A stretch of 33,632 bases of DNA, from contig REAB01000116.1 of the NCBI GenBank assembly GCA_004293645.1, forward strand, positions 1 to 33,632, in the 5' to 3' direction. Positions within the stretch are counted from its first letter, which is position 1; each line of letters begins with the position of its first letter. The position numbers were made by a program, and so were the translations under genes. Below, in pieces: positions 15,611 to 24,206 of the stretch. The DNA is from Cytophagia bacterium (GTDB lineage: Bacteria; Bacteroidota; Bacteroidia; Cytophagales; Spirosomataceae). A model generated the notes under the pieces. The model made no database searches. It worked only from the letters and a program-made list of their open reading frames with translations, and was not told the DNA's origin.

Positions 15611-16753
15611 TCAAATGGCACACATCAATTTGCTTTCGTCCACTACTTTTTGGTAAAAATTTTCATAAAAAGGCAAGATATTTTTTAGGTCAAATTCTTT
15701 GGCGCGGGCCAGGGCGTTGGCCTTGAAACGCGGCAGGTTGTCGTCTTGCAACACAAAAGCCGCATTTTTTACCATGTCTTCCACGTCGCCTACGTTACTC
15801 ATAAAGCCCGTTATGCCTGGCAAGTTGAGTTCGGGCAAACCGCCCGCATTGGAGGTAATGATGGGTACTTCGCAGGCCAATGCCTCCAAAGCAGCCAAGC
15901 CGAAACTCTCTGATTCAGAAGGCATTACAAACAAATCGGCCACCGATAGTACCTCTTCAATGGCATCAAGTTTACCCAAAAACCGCACGCAAGTCATCAA
16001 ATCAAGCTCGCGACAGAGGTTTTCGATGCGGTTGCGTTCGGGGCCGTCGCCCACCAATAGCAATTTGCTGGGCACCAAATGCCGCAATTGGTCAAACATC
16101 AGCACCACATCGTCAATGCGTTTTACTTTTCTAAAATTGGACGTGTGAACCACCAATTTTTCGCCATTGGGACAAATCGCCATTTTGAAATGGTCTTTTT
16201 GCTGCCGCTGAAAACGCTCCAAATCGATAAAATTGGGAATCACTTCAATGTCTTTGGTAATGGCAAAATGCTGGTAGGTTTCTTTTTTGAGGTACTCCGA
16301 CACCGCCGTTACGCCGTCCGACTCATTGATACTGAACGTGATAACGGGTTCGTACGATTTATCTTTGCCCACCAGCGTAATATCGGTACCGTGCAGCGTG
16401 GTAATAACGGGAATGTGAATACCCTGCGACCGCAAGATTTGTTTGGCCAAATAAGCCGACGAGGCGTGCGGAATGGCATAATGCACGTGCAACACGTCTA
16501 ATTTGTAATATTTTACCACATTCACCATGGCGCTCGACAACGCCGACTCGTAGGGCGCGTACTGAAAAAGCGGGTAGCTGGGAATGATAACTTCGTGGTA
16601 AAAAATGTTTTCGTTGAAAAAATCAAGCCGCGAAGGCTGCGAATACGTAATAAAATGAACCTGATGGCCAACCGTGGCTAAGGCTTTACCGAGTTCGGTA
16701 GCCACTACGCCGCTGCCGCCAAAAGTAGGATAACAGACAATACCAATCTTCAT
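15611..16753 (-). CDS. bshA: Bacillithiol synthesis glycosyltransferase BshA
   Basis: 380 residues from ATG 16753; the frame opens 30 bases earlier, but MKIGIVCYPTFGGSGVVATELG is the canonical N-terminus. GT-B fold, family GT4: the glycine-rich nucleotide-sugar loop GGSGVVATELG at about residues 11-21, HVHYAIPHASSAYLA, HTSNFRKVKR, LLVGDGPER and the catalytic ESESFGLAALEALACE region (E-x7-E) near residue 285. BshA joins N-acetylglucosamine from UDP-GlcNAc to L-malate, the first step of bacillithiol, a low-molecular-weight thiol used by Firmicutes and Bacteroidetes for redox balance. bshB and bshC are not in this window. Divergent from the prenyltransferase gene; 15538-15610 shows no feature. 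Confidence 0.94.
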   Translation of the reverse strand: MKIGIVCYPTFGGSGVVATELGKALATVGHQVHFITYSQPSRLDFFNENIFYHEVIIPSYPLFQYAPYESALSSAMVNVVKYYKLDVLHVHYAIPHASSAYLAKQILRSQGIHIPVITTLHGTDITLVGKDKSYEPVITFSINESDGVTAVSEYLKKETYQHFAITKDIEVIPNFIDLERFQRQQKDHFKMAICPNGEKLVVHTSNFRKVKRIDDVVLMFDQLRHLVPSKLLLVGDGPERNRIENLCRELDLMTCVRFLGKLDAIEEVLSVADLFVMPSESESFGLAALEALACEVPIITSNAGGLPELNLPGITGFMSNVGDVEDMVKNAAFVLQDDNLPRFKANALARAKEFDLKNILPFYENFYQKVVDESKLMCAI

Positions 16754-16889
16754 GTAATGTGTAGGGGAAATAAAATAGCACAATTAGTTCGTTGAATAAC
16801 CGAACAATTTTTATGGGCTTTTTTCTCCATTTAGGGCATAAAGATTTTGTAAACAAAGGCTGCGGTGCGTCAATTGGTGCTTCTTGTGC

Positions 16890-16897
16890 TATATTTG
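16890..16897 (+). promoter_or_regulatory. Candidate -7 box for the UbiA-family gene
   Basis: TATATTTG is an exact TAnnTTTG match, 15 bases before ATG 16913. A well-spaced -33 box is not obvious (AATTGG at 16872-16877 is too close), and the leader would be very short. Confidence 0.4.
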
Positions 16898-16912
16898 GCC
16901 AAAAAATAAGCC

Positions 16913-17791
16913 ATGACGTTGCCCAAAAAAATTGTTAAACCCCAAGAGTTTGTGCTTGGTTTTGTGCGCATGGTGCGCTGGCCCAACTTACTCATCATGG
17001 CCTTGATGCAATATTTGGCACGTATATTCTTGGTAGGTCCCGCGCACAATTGGCGTACTTTTTGGGGAGAAAGCGGCCTGTTTTTCATCGTTAGTTCTAC
17101 GCTGCTCATTGCGGCGGCGGGTTATATTATCAACGATTATTTTGACGTAAAAATAGACATCATCAATAAGCCGCGCCGCGTGGTCATTGGGCGTTATTTC
17201 AAACGTCGCTGGGCCATGACATTCCACCAAGTTTTGAATATGATGGGTTGCGGGCTGGGACTTTTGGCCAGCAAATGGGTTTTTGTAGGTTGCGTGCTGT
17301 CGGCTACTTTGCTGTGGTTTTATTCGTCGTATTTCAAACGAAAACCTTTTATTGGCAATTTTGTAGTGGCACTTTTGGCGGGTATTTCGCTGCTTATTTT
17401 GGCGGTTTATTACCCTCAAAACCAAAATTTGGTGGCTTTGTACGCACTTTTTGCGTTTGGCATTACGCTCGTCCGCGAAATTATCAAAGACATGGAAGAC
17501 TTGCGGGGAGATGCCTTGCTGGGTTGCCAAACCTTGCCCATTGTGTGGGGTTTGCGCCGCACCAAGCAATTTATTTATTTCCTAATTGCCATTTTTATTC
17601 CTACGCTTTTTGTAGCTGCTCATTTGTTGCACAATCTGTATTTGGCTTGGGTGTTTGCGGCCTTGCTTCTACCCATTGGCTGGCTCACCTATCGCCTCGT
17701 CTATGCCGACACGCGCCGCGAGTTTGGGGCGTTGAGCCATTTGTGCAAAATCATTATGCTGGGTGGTATTTTGAGCATGATTTGGATTTAA
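16913..17791 (+). CDS. UbiA-family prenyltransferase
   Basis: 292 residues with eight to nine membrane helices. Both aspartate-rich motifs of the UbiA superfamily are present: NDYFDVKID at residues 74-82 and DMEDLRGD at 193-200, which bind the Mg-prenyl diphosphate. The sequence around them (INDYFDVKIDIINKP, LGCQTLPIVWG) is typical of the Bacteroidetes proteins annotated as geranylgeranylglycerol-phosphate geranylgeranyltransferase-like. The natural acceptor in this phylum is not certain; menaquinone synthesis (MenA) is less likely from the motif context. Its stop overlaps the convergent gldD stop by four bases (17788-17791). Confidence 0.85.
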   Translation: MTLPKKIVKPQEFVLGFVRMVRWPNLLIMALMQYLARIFLVGPAHNWRTFWGESGLFFIVSSTLLIAAAGYIINDYFDVKIDIINKPRRVVIGRYFKRRWAMTFHQVLNMMGCGLGLLASKWVFVGCVLSATLLWFYSSYFKRKPFIGNFVVALLAGISLLILAVYYPQNQNLVALYALFAFGITLVREIIKDMEDLRGDALLGCQTLPIVWGLRRTKQFIYFLIAIFIPTLFVAAHLLHNLYLAWVFAALLLPIGWLTYRLVYADTRREFGALSHLCKIIMLGGILSMIWI

Positions 17792-18363
17792 GGCCGCCAT
17801 TTCAAGGTATTCAAAATACGTATCATGTCTTTGCGCAAATAGTCTATCACGGGGCGCAGCGAATCTTGCTTGTCGGCGGCACCAAGATAAAGCGCCCCGC
17901 GCAAGTAATGAGTGGTAGTGTCGGTGGTAAAAAACTGGCCGGAGCTGGCCACGTCGCCGTCAATCTCAAAAACCACCGCCGTTCGCCCCGATTTGGTTTT
18001 TATCACTTGCTCTTTCACGCCCGATGCCTTCACTTGGTGGGCGGCAACGAGCTTGTAGGCATCGCCAATGAGCTTGGGCAGTTCGGTTTTGCCATCTTTC
18101 AACGACTTGTAAGTGAGCTGAATACTGGCATTGAGCGATGGATAACTAATAAAAACCCAGTGCGGCTCGGCCCGCGCAAAAGTATCGGGCAGCACCACGG
18201 CACTCGTCGAATATTCAAACCAATACGGGTGCGTTTCGCGCAGCGGCTGATACACCAAAGGCGGCAAATCAAGGCGTGGATAACCTTTTGGTTTGGGTAC
18301 GTACGCATTTTCGGAGGGCGTACACGCGCTCAAAAGCAGCAAAACAATCAGTACTTTTTTCAT
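17788..18363 (-). CDS. gldD: Gliding motility lipoprotein GldD
   Basis: 191 residues. A lipoprotein signal peptide ends in LLSAC with the lipidated cysteine at residue 14. Mature protein starts with the GldD hallmark YVPKPKGYPRLDLP, followed by HPYWFEYS and a C-terminal WRP. GldD is one of the lipoproteins required for gliding and associated with the type IX secretion machinery in Flavobacterium johnsoniae; it is anchored at the periplasmic side of an envelope membrane. It also occurs in non-gliding relatives. The open frame on the opposite strand across this gene and ubiA is a shadow. Confidence 0.9.
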   Translation of the reverse strand: MKKVLIVLLLLSACTPSENAYVPKPKGYPRLDLPPLVYQPLRETHPYWFEYSTSAVVLPDTFARAEPHWVFISYPSLNASIQLTYKSLKDGKTELPKLIGDAYKLVAAHQVKASGVKEQVIKTKSGRTAVVFEIDGDVASSGQFFTTDTTTHYLRGALYLGAADKQDSLRPVIDYLRKDMIRILNTLKWRP

Positions 18364-18392
18364 GTGGTTTAGTCTTGTCTTGAGTCGTTAGT

Positions 18393-18575
18393 CTTGGGTC
18401 TTGGTATTTTTTAGGACTCAAGACCCAAGTAACAGGTAAATAATAAGTTGGTCGAATTAGTTTATAGAACGCGAATGACGCGGATACGGAGTAACGCGGA
18501 TTTTCGCGGATAAACAAAAAAATAACGTTCCAATTTTACCACGTTATTATTTACACGTTACAAGACTCAAGACCC
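18393..18575. repeat. Cluster of short inverted and direct repeats
   Basis: CTTGGGTCTT (18393-18402) pairs with AAGACCCAAG (18420-18429). GACTCAAGACCC occurs at 18415-18426 and again at 18564-18575. Between them lies a GCGGAT-rich block (18468-18512) with ACGCGAAT, ACGCGGAT, AACGCGGAT and TCGCGGAT units, and a pairing AATAACGT/ACGTTATT (18521-18528 with 18541-18548). The whole sits between gldD and birA and contains no gene. Looks like interspersed repetitive sequence of Bacteroidetes intergenic regions; family not known to me. Confidence 0.6.
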
Positions 18576-18578
18576 GTT

Positions 18579-19337
18579 TTAAATTAAATGGCTAATTTCT
18601 TTTAGGTCAAAATATTTCAAATCGTTGTTTACTTGCACGGCCAATTTGCCTTCCTCCGAAACGCCCACAATGATACCTTCAAAAGTAGTGTCATTTTGGC
18701 AAAATAAATGTTTTTCTTGATAGCGGTACAAATTACGCAGATAACGCATTTTGAGTTGGTTATAATGCCCATTGCGCAACAAAAGATAACTTCCTTCTAT
18801 TTTGACCAATAGTTCAACCAAAACAGCTTCTAAATCGTATGTTTGGTGCGTCAAGCTGGCAAGCGAAGCCGCGTGGGGATTTTTAAAGTCCAATTGATTG
18901 ACATTGAGGCCGATACCCACAATGGCGTGTTCGAGCCGAGGGCCTTGCAAGCTGTTTTCAATTAAAATACCACCCAACTTTTGGTCGCTAAAATACAAAT
19001 CGTTCGGCCATTTTATTTTCAGTTTACCGGGCAATATGGACTCCAAACCTGCCCAAAGCCCCAACGAAATAGCCACACTGAGTCTAAATTGCTCGGTAGC
19101 CGTCAAGAAAGTAGGTTTGAGAACAATCGAAAAAGTGAGATTTTGACCCGCTTGCGCTTGCCAAGCATTGCCACGTTGGCCACGCCCTGCCAGTTGGTGG
19201 TCGGTAATGATGAGTGTCCCCTCCTCAACGGGTTGTTGGCGCAACAAAAGCGCGGCTTCGTCGTTTGTGGACTGACAAGTTGGCAGATAAATGCTTTTTT
19301 TACCAACAAAAAGTGTTTTGGGTCGAATTTTGTGCAA
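18579..19337 (-). CDS. birA: Biotin--[acetyl-CoA-carboxylase] ligase
   Basis: 252 residues. It activates biotin with ATP and attaches it to the biotin carrier of acetyl-CoA carboxylase. Motifs: STNDEA near the start, GRGQRGNAW (biotin/ATP loop), KWPNDLYF, KLGGILIEN and VGIGLNVNQ. There is no N-terminal winged-helix domain, so this is a monofunctional ligase that does not repress biotin genes. The start is a TTG: no ATG or GTG lies between it and the in-frame stop 24 bases upstream, and homologues begin at this point (HKIRPKTLFVGKK). Divergent from rsfS. Confidence 0.93.
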   Translation of the reverse strand: MHKIRPKTLFVGKKSIYLPTCQSTNDEAALLLRQQPVEEGTLIITDHQLAGRGQRGNAWQAQAGQNLTFSIVLKPTFLTATEQFRLSVAISLGLWAGLESILPGKLKIKWPNDLYFSDQKLGGILIENSLQGPRLEHAIVGIGLNVNQLDFKNPHAASLASLTHQTYDLEAVLVELLVKIEGSYLLLRNGHYNQLKMRYLRNLYRYQEKHLFCQNDTTFEGIIVGVSEEGKLAVQVNNDLKYFDLKEISHLI

Positions 19338-19360
19338 AATACTTAGTAATTTTATATTTA
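19329..19360 (+). promoter_or_regulatory. Candidate promoter of rsfS-ftsH
   Basis: TTTG at 19329-19332 and TATATTTA at 19353-19360 are 20 bases apart, near the Bacteroidetes pattern. The -33 box overlaps the first codons of the divergent birA gene. The leader to rsfS would be about 42 bases. Confidence 0.35.
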
Positions 19361-19409
19361 TTTACGAGGCCATTCGCCTTTTTGAGAGTTCGCAATTTAA
19401 ACAGTACGC

Positions 19410-19796
19410 ATGAAACAACGACAATCATCTTCTGATCTTTCTTCAAAAGACTTAGCCCAGCTCATAGTGCGGGGTATGCAAGAAAAAAAAGCCGTGGACA
19501 TTACAGTGATGGACCTGCGCGAAATTAAAAATGCCGTTACCGATTTTTTTGTCATTTGTTCGGGCAACTCCGACGTTCAAATTGATGCCATCGCCGACTC
19601 GGTAGAAGAAGAAACCATCAAGACGGCCAACACCCGCCCCTGGCAACGCGAAGGAAAAACGTATAAAGAATGGATTTTACTCGACTATGTGGACGTGGTG
19701 GTGCACGTATTTAAAAAAGACCGCCGCGCCTACTATGACTTAGAACTGCTTTGGGGCGATGCCATCGTTACCCAAATTGAAGAGAGTTTGGCATAA
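19410..19796 (+). CDS. rsfS: Ribosome silencing factor RsfS
   Basis: 128 residues, the usual RsfS (DUF143/Iojap) size. The core is visible as LAQLIVRGMQEKKAVDITVMDL, DFFVICSGNSDVQIDAIADSV, the R-W-Q-REGK loop and DYVDVVVHVFKKDRRAYYDLELLWGDA. RsfS binds ribosomal protein uL14 and blocks subunit joining, lowering translation in starvation. The gene is followed 57 bases later by ftsH on the same strand, a conserved Bacteroidetes order. Confidence 0.95.
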   Translation: MKQRQSSSDLSSKDLAQLIVRGMQEKKAVDITVMDLREIKNAVTDFFVICSGNSDVQIDAIADSVEEETIKTANTRPWQREGKTYKEWILLDYVDVVVHVFKKDRRAYYDLELLWGDAIVTQIEESLA

Positions 19797-19853
19797 TTGA
19801 ACATTCAACCCACAAACGATGTTATAAACATCAAATTAGTCCATTAAAACAAC

Positions 19854-21845
19854 ATGTCTGAAAACAACGGAAGTCCATCGAATCCCAACCGAAACCCGCG
19901 CCGAACTGGCTACCAAGGTTGGATTATTGCCGCGCTGGTGATGTCCATTCTGGGAATTACCCTTTTTAGTCAAAACACCACTGTAAGACCCATCAACCAG
20001 AAAAAGTTTGAGAAAATGGTGCAAGCACGCGAAGTGCAAAGCGTAACCATTGTGAATAACGAGTTTGTGGAAATAACGCTCACGCAGCAGGCCGTACAAG
20101 ACCCCAAGTACAAGGCACTATTTGCCGATAAACCCTATTTTGGAGGTACTGGGCCGCATTTTCGATTTGAGATAACCTCGGCAGAAAAGTTTTTGGACGA
20201 TTTCCAAAAGCTCAAACCCGCCAGCGACCCCGTTGATTACAATTTTGACCGCCGCAGCGATTGGACAGGCTTTTTGAGTACCTGGGGCTTTTTGATTATC
20301 ACCATTTTGGCCATGTATTTTATATTGGGCAGAATGACGGGTGGCGGTGGGCCGGGCGGTCAAATATTCAACATTGGTCGTTCTAAGGCCACGCTTTTTG
20401 ATGCCGAAAACAAGGTGAAAATTATGTTTAACGACGTGGCGGGTTTGGAAGAAGCCAAAGAAGAAATCAAAGAAATTGTAGATTACCTCAAAAGCCCTGG
20501 CAAGTTTACCAAGTTGGGCGCAAAAATTCCCAAAGGTGCTTTGCTCATTGGCCCTCCTGGCACGGGCAAAACCCTGCTGGCCAAGGCCGTAGCGGGCGAA
20601 GCGGCCGTACCGTTCTTTTCGCTTTCGGGTTCTGATTTTGTGGAAATGTTTGTGGGAGTGGGCGCAGCTCGCGTGCGTGACCTATTTAAGCAAGCCAAAG
20701 AAAAAGCACCCTGTATTATTTTTATTGACGAAATAGACGCAGTTGGTCGGTCGCGGGGGCGCGGGGCAATGCCTGGTTCCAACGACGAGCGCGAAAACAC
20801 GCTCAACTCGCTGCTGGTAGAAATGGACGGCTTTGCCACCGATTCGGGTATCATTATTTTGGCCGCCACCAACCGTCCCGACGTGCTTGACTCGGCATTG
20901 CTCAGGGCAGGCCGTTTTGACCGCCAAATTTCGGTTGATAAACCCGACGTGATAGGTCGCGAAGCCATCTTTAAAGTACACTTGAAGCCCATCAAACTCA
21001 ACGAAGACGTGGACGTAAGAAAACTGGCTACCCAAACGCCAGGTTTTGCGGGCGCTGAAATTGCCAACGTTTGCAACGAAGCTGCCCTCATAGCCGCCCG
21101 CCGCGACCGCGAATCGGTAACGATGCAAGATTTTCAGGATGCCATGGACCGCGTGATTGGTGGTTTAGAAAAGAAAAACAAACTCATCTCGCCCGAGGAA
21201 AAGAAAATTGTGGCTTACCACGAGGCAGGACACGCCGTGTCGGGCTGGTTTTTGGAGCATGCCGACCCCTTGGTGAAAGTTACGATTGTGCCGCGTGGGG
21301 TGGCCGCGCTCGGATACGCTCAATATTTGCCCCGCGAACAGTATTTGTACCGCACCGAACAACTCATGGACGAAATGTGCATGACGCTCGGTGGCCGCGC
21401 CGCCGAAGACGTGGTGTTTGGCAAGGTATCAACGGGTGCGTTGAGCGACTTAGAGCGCGTTACGAAGCTGGCTTACAGCATGGTAACAGTCTATGGCCTA
21501 AACGACAAGCTGGGCAATATGTCGTATTATGACTCCAAACAGTCGGAATATGCTTTCAACAAGCCTTACTCGGAAGAAACAGCCCGTATGATTGACGAAG
21601 AGGTGCGGAAAATAATTGACGAGGCTTACCAGCGGTGCCGCGTGTTGTTGAGCGATAAGCGCGAAGAACTCGAAACAATTGCCCAGAAACTACTCGAAAA
21701 AGAGATTTTGTTTCAGAGCGATATGGAAGACTTGATTGGAAAACGTCCCTTTGAGCGCGAAACCGCCTACGCTGAATTTATGAATCGACCAGATAAAGTC
21801 GAACCCATATTGGAACCAACCGACTCGGTAAACGAAGAGAAATAA
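19854..21845 (+). CDS. ftsH: ATP-dependent zinc metalloprotease FtsH
   Basis: 663 residues. Two inner-membrane helices (about residues 20-38 and 138-162) enclose a periplasmic domain. A glycine-rich linker GGGGPGG leads to the AAA+ module: Walker A GPPGTGKT (about 233-240), Walker [11 protein letters not shown], the second region of homology [20 protein letters not shown]. The peptidase domain has HEAGH at about 456-460 as zinc ligands and the downstream aspartate region. FtsH degrades misfolded membrane proteins and short-lived regulators. All catalytic residues are present. A strong hairpin follows. Confidence 0.97.
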   Translation: MSENNGSPSNPNRNPRRTGYQGWIIAALVMSILGITLFSQNTTVRPINQKKFEKMVQAREVQSVTIVNNEFVEITLTQQAVQDPKYKALFADKPYFGGTGPHFRFEITSAEKFLDDFQKLKPASDPVDYNFDRRSDWTGFLSTWGFLIITILAMYFILGRMTGGGGPGGQIFNIGRSKATLFDAENKVKIMFNDVAGLEEAKEEIKEIVDYLKSPGKFTKLGAKIPKGALLIGPPGTGKTLLAKAVAGEAAVPFFSLSGSDFVEMFVGVGAARVRDLFKQAKEKAPCIIFIDEIDAVGRSRGRGAMPGSNDERENTLNSLLVEMDGFATDSGIIILAATNRPDVLDSALLRAGRFDRQISVDKPDVIGREAIFKVHLKPIKLNEDVDVRKLATQTPGFAGAEIANVCNEAALIAARRDRESVTMQDFQDAMDRVIGGLEKKNKLISPEEKKIVAYHEAGHAVSGWFLEHADPLVKVTIVPRGVAALGYAQYLPREQYLYRTEQLMDEMCMTLGGRAAEDVVFGKVSTGALSDLERVTKLAYSMVTVYGLNDKLGNMSYYDSKQSEYAFNKPYSEETARMIDEEVRKIIDEAYQRCRVLLSDKREELETIAQKLLEKEILFQSDMEDLIGKRPFERETAYAEFMNRPDKVEPILEPTDSVNEEK

Positions 21846-21860
21846 AGAACTGGTTGATAC

Positions 21861-21896
21861 TAAAAAAGCCCGTAGCCAACGCTACGGGCTTTTTTA
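21861..21896 (+). terminator. Rho-independent terminator of ftsH
   Basis: A perfect 16-bp stem, 21861-21876 with 21881-21896, has a four-base CAAC loop and a GC-rich core (GCCCGTAGC). It is followed within the stem by six Ts. Starts 15 bases after the ftsH stop. Confidence 0.9.
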
Positions 21897-22031
21897 GTGC
21901 CTCACTTAAAACAACGTGAAAATTTTCATTTTTGATAAACTAAAAAAAGAGGTTGTAAAATGGTTGATTTAGGGAAAAAGATACAACATATGAGGGGGTA
22001 TTCCATTATTTAAAAATTATTAGCACTACAT

Positions 22032-22087
22032 TTTTAGCCAATAAAGTGTATTTTTTTGGCTAAAACTAATTGATTTGTCTATATTTA
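22032..22087 (+). promoter_or_regulatory. Inverted repeat and promoter of the ATPase gene
   Basis: TTTTAGCC (22032-22039) pairs with GGCTAAAA (22058-22065). A -33-like TTTG at 22055-22058 overlaps the second arm, and TATATTTA at 22080-22087 is a near-consensus -7 box (spacer 21). The position suggests an operator, though a fortuitous repeat is possible. GGCTAAAA recurs at the start of the coding region just after the ATG. The rest of 21897-22031 shows no gene. Confidence 0.3.
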
Positions 22088-22108
22088 CGCCAATAAAATA
22101 CATAAATA

Positions 22109-23551
22109 ATGGCTAAAATAATAGGTAGAAAGGAAGAGCTGGCAGTTTTGCAATCTATTCAAGACGATGATAAGTCGGCTTTTGTGGCTGTTTATGGTCG
22201 CCGAAGGGTTGGCAAAACCTTTCTAATTCGTTCATTTTACGAAGGTCAATTTACCTTTCATTTGACGGGTATTGCCAACGTTGAAACGGCAAACCAATTG
22301 ACCAATTTTCATTCTGCGTTGATTCGGGATTTTCCAGAATTTGAAGATAGTCTTCCTGCAAAAGACTGGTTTCAAGCATTTCAACAACTTATAAAGGCGA
22401 TTGAATCACTGCCTTCATCGGAGAAAAAAGCGAATCGTCGCTCGGTGTTGTTTTTGGACGAATTGCCTTGGTTAGACACGCCAAACGCACTTTTTATCTC
22501 CGCTTTGGAACATTTTTGGAACAGTTGGGCAAGCGGACGAACTGATATTGTGCTGATTGTTTGCGGCTCGGCTGCGTCTTGGATGATTAACCAACTCATC
22601 AACAACACAGGTGGCTTGTACAATCGGGTAACGCATCCTATCCAACTTGAACCCTTCACTTTGGCAGAATGTAAAGCTTTCTTTGAGGCTAAATCGCCCA
22701 GCGTTGACCATTACCAATTATTGCAATTGTATATGGTTTTCGGAGGTATTCCCTTCTACTTGGATTTTATTGACCCTCGTAAAAGTGCTACGCAAAATAT
22801 CAACGATTTGTGTTTTAAGCCAAAAGGTAAATTGCGAAATGAGTTTGATAAACTCTACGCAAGCCTTTTCAAAAAAGCCGATAAACACATCGCTGTCATT
22901 GAAGCCCTTGCCAAAAAAGGAATGGGACTTGAACGAGATGCCTTGCTCAAAGCTGCCAAATTGCCCAATGGAGGCAATACCACTACCGTTTTGAGAGAAT
23001 TGGAAGAGAGTAATTTCATCAGAAAATACAATACTTTCGGGAAGTCAAAGAACAATGCCATCTATCAATTGGCAGACTTTTATTCACTTTTTTACTTAAA
23101 ATTCATTAAAAACAACAGCCCATTTGACGATAATTACTGGATAAATGGCATTGACACGCCCGAAATTCGTGCTTGGAGTGGGTATGCCTTTGAACAAGTT
23201 TGCCTCATGCACCTCTCTCAAATCAAAAACGCATTGGGTATCGGTAGCGTCCAAACCCAAACCTCGGCTTGGGTCGGTAGCAACGGCACAGACAAAGCCC
23301 AAATTGACCTCGTAATTGACCGCCGTGACCAAGTGATAAACCTCTGTGAAATGAAATTTTCAATCAAATCTTTTACCATTGAAAAAGAGTATGCTGAAAA
23401 CTTGCGTAAAAAAATGAGCGTTTTCAAGGACGTAACCAAAACAAACAAAGCCCTTTGGCTCACTTTTATTACGACTCATGGATTAACTCAAAATACCCAC
23501 GCTCAATCTTTGGTGCATCAATCTTTGACGATGGACGCTTTGTTTTATTGA
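22109..23551 (+). CDS. AAA ATPase with C-terminal nuclease-like domain (DUF234 type)
   Basis: 480 residues. N-terminal P-loop ATPase of the archaeal-ATPase/STAND-like group: Walker A GRRRVGKT at residues 30-37, Walker B LFLDELPW with D117 and E118, and a sensor-like CGSAASWM. The middle (about 250-330) is a winged-helix region (LERDALLKAAKLPNGGNTTTVLRELEE). The C-terminus has the DUF234/PD-(D/E)XK pattern D400 (QIDLVIDR) ... E414-M-K416 (CEMKFS), so a nuclease-like fold is likely. These proteins are abundant orphan accessory genes in Bacteroidetes and archaea; a role in defence or mobile-element biology is often proposed but unproven. Moderately AT-rich, with its own promoter, next to a decayed toxin-antitoxin locus. 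Confidence 0.85.
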   Translation: MAKIIGRKEELAVLQSIQDDDKSAFVAVYGRRRVGKTFLIRSFYEGQFTFHLTGIANVETANQLTNFHSALIRDFPEFEDSLPAKDWFQAFQQLIKAIESLPSSEKKANRRSVLFLDELPWLDTPNALFISALEHFWNSWASGRTDIVLIVCGSAASWMINQLINNTGGLYNRVTHPIQLEPFTLAECKAFFEAKSPSVDHYQLLQLYMVFGGIPFYLDFIDPRKSATQNINDLCFKPKGKLRNEFDKLYASLFKKADKHIAVIEALAKKGMGLERDALLKAAKLPNGGNTTTVLRELEESNFIRKYNTFGKSKNNAIYQLADFYSLFYLKFIKNNSPFDDNYWINGIDTPEIRAWSGYAFEQVCLMHLSQIKNALGIGSVQTQTSAWVGSNGTDKAQIDLVIDRRDQVINLCEMKFSIKSFTIEKEYAENLRKKMSVFKDVTKTNKALWLTFITTHGLTQNTHAQSLVHQSLTMDALFY

Positions 23552-23597
23552 TTAAAAATTAGGGGAAATAGGGGTGTCTGATTTTATGAAAAACCCT

Positions 23598-23605
23598 TAA
23601 CTTTG
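23598..23605 (+). promoter_or_regulatory. Candidate -7 box for the antitoxin remnant
   Basis: TAACTTTG exactly fits TAnnTTTG and lies 17 bases before ATG 23623. No clear -33 box is visible at the right distance. Confidence 0.4.
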
Positions 23606-23622
23606 TTCTACCATTAAAAAAT

Positions 23623-24061
23623 ATGGGTCAATTAACATTAGAATATGCCAATCGAGAGGATTTAGCCTTTCTTTTATCATTCGCCAAAAGGCTGAATGTG
23701 AACATCATTTCTGTTGTATCAAATGACATTAAAAGTCCTGCTGATAACCGTCGAGCGATGCTTCAACAAGCTGCTAATGACCCGTTGTTTTTGGCAGATA
23801 TTGCCGATGTTACCGATGATTTCAAACATATCAACATTCTACCCATTTCTTCAAAGCAAACAAACCGATTCATTTATCCGAATGAAGTACTTTTGCCATC
23901 GGCACAAGCGACTTGCCGAATGAATCCCTTGTTTTATGTTACCAAATCAGAACAATTGACAAAACGCCGTCTTTCTTTATTTTATGGTGAAAATCATTGA
24001 CCCTGAAATCCATTTGGAAGTTTACGAAGCTCTTCGTTTCCAGTTAGGCATTCCAAAATAA
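23623..24061 (+). pseudogene. Collapsed toxin-antitoxin locus: antitoxin fused to MazF/PemK-like tail
   Basis: From ATG 23623 the first ~68 residues resemble small antitoxins of type II modules (LEYANREDLAFLLSFAKRLN, then DPLFLADIADVTDDFKHI). Without a stop the frame runs into a segment resembling the C-terminal half of a MazF/PemK-type mRNA interferase (INILPISSKQTNRF, NEVLLPSAQA, EQLTKRRLSLFYGE), ending at TGA 23998-24000. The expected toxin tail continues in the next frame as IIDPEIHLEVYEALRFQLG, stopping at 24059-24061. Dropping one A from the run at 23990-23993 restores GEIIDPEI. The toxin's N-terminal half is missing. I read this as an internal deletion plus a one-base indel; the toxin assignment is by pattern, not search. 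Confidence 0.5.
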
Positions 24062-24206
24062 TAAGGTAATCTGTTGTTCTTTTTCATTTGAAATTTGATT
24101 TATTGTTTAAAAAATTAGAGAAAATATTGAGGGGTACTAAATTGCGTCACAAAAAATGACCTGTGTTTCTTATTTTATATAACTTTACATAAAAATCAAC
24201 AAAAAA

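Noticed and set aside
17248-18372. 374-codon plus-strand frame across ubiA and gldD
   Set aside because: Overlaps two well-supported genes in other frames; the product is low-complexity in H, F, G and R and lacks any family pattern.
21960-22013. Mini-ORF of 17 codons starting MVDLGKKIQHMRG, resembling the start of an XRE-type repressor
   Set aside because: Too short to hold a helix-turn-helix and no continuation was found in other frames; at most a remnant.
23714-23923. Alternative 69-codon frame inside the toxin-antitoxin remnant
   Set aside because: Its sequence shows no family likeness, while the overlapping frame matches antitoxin and toxin patterns.
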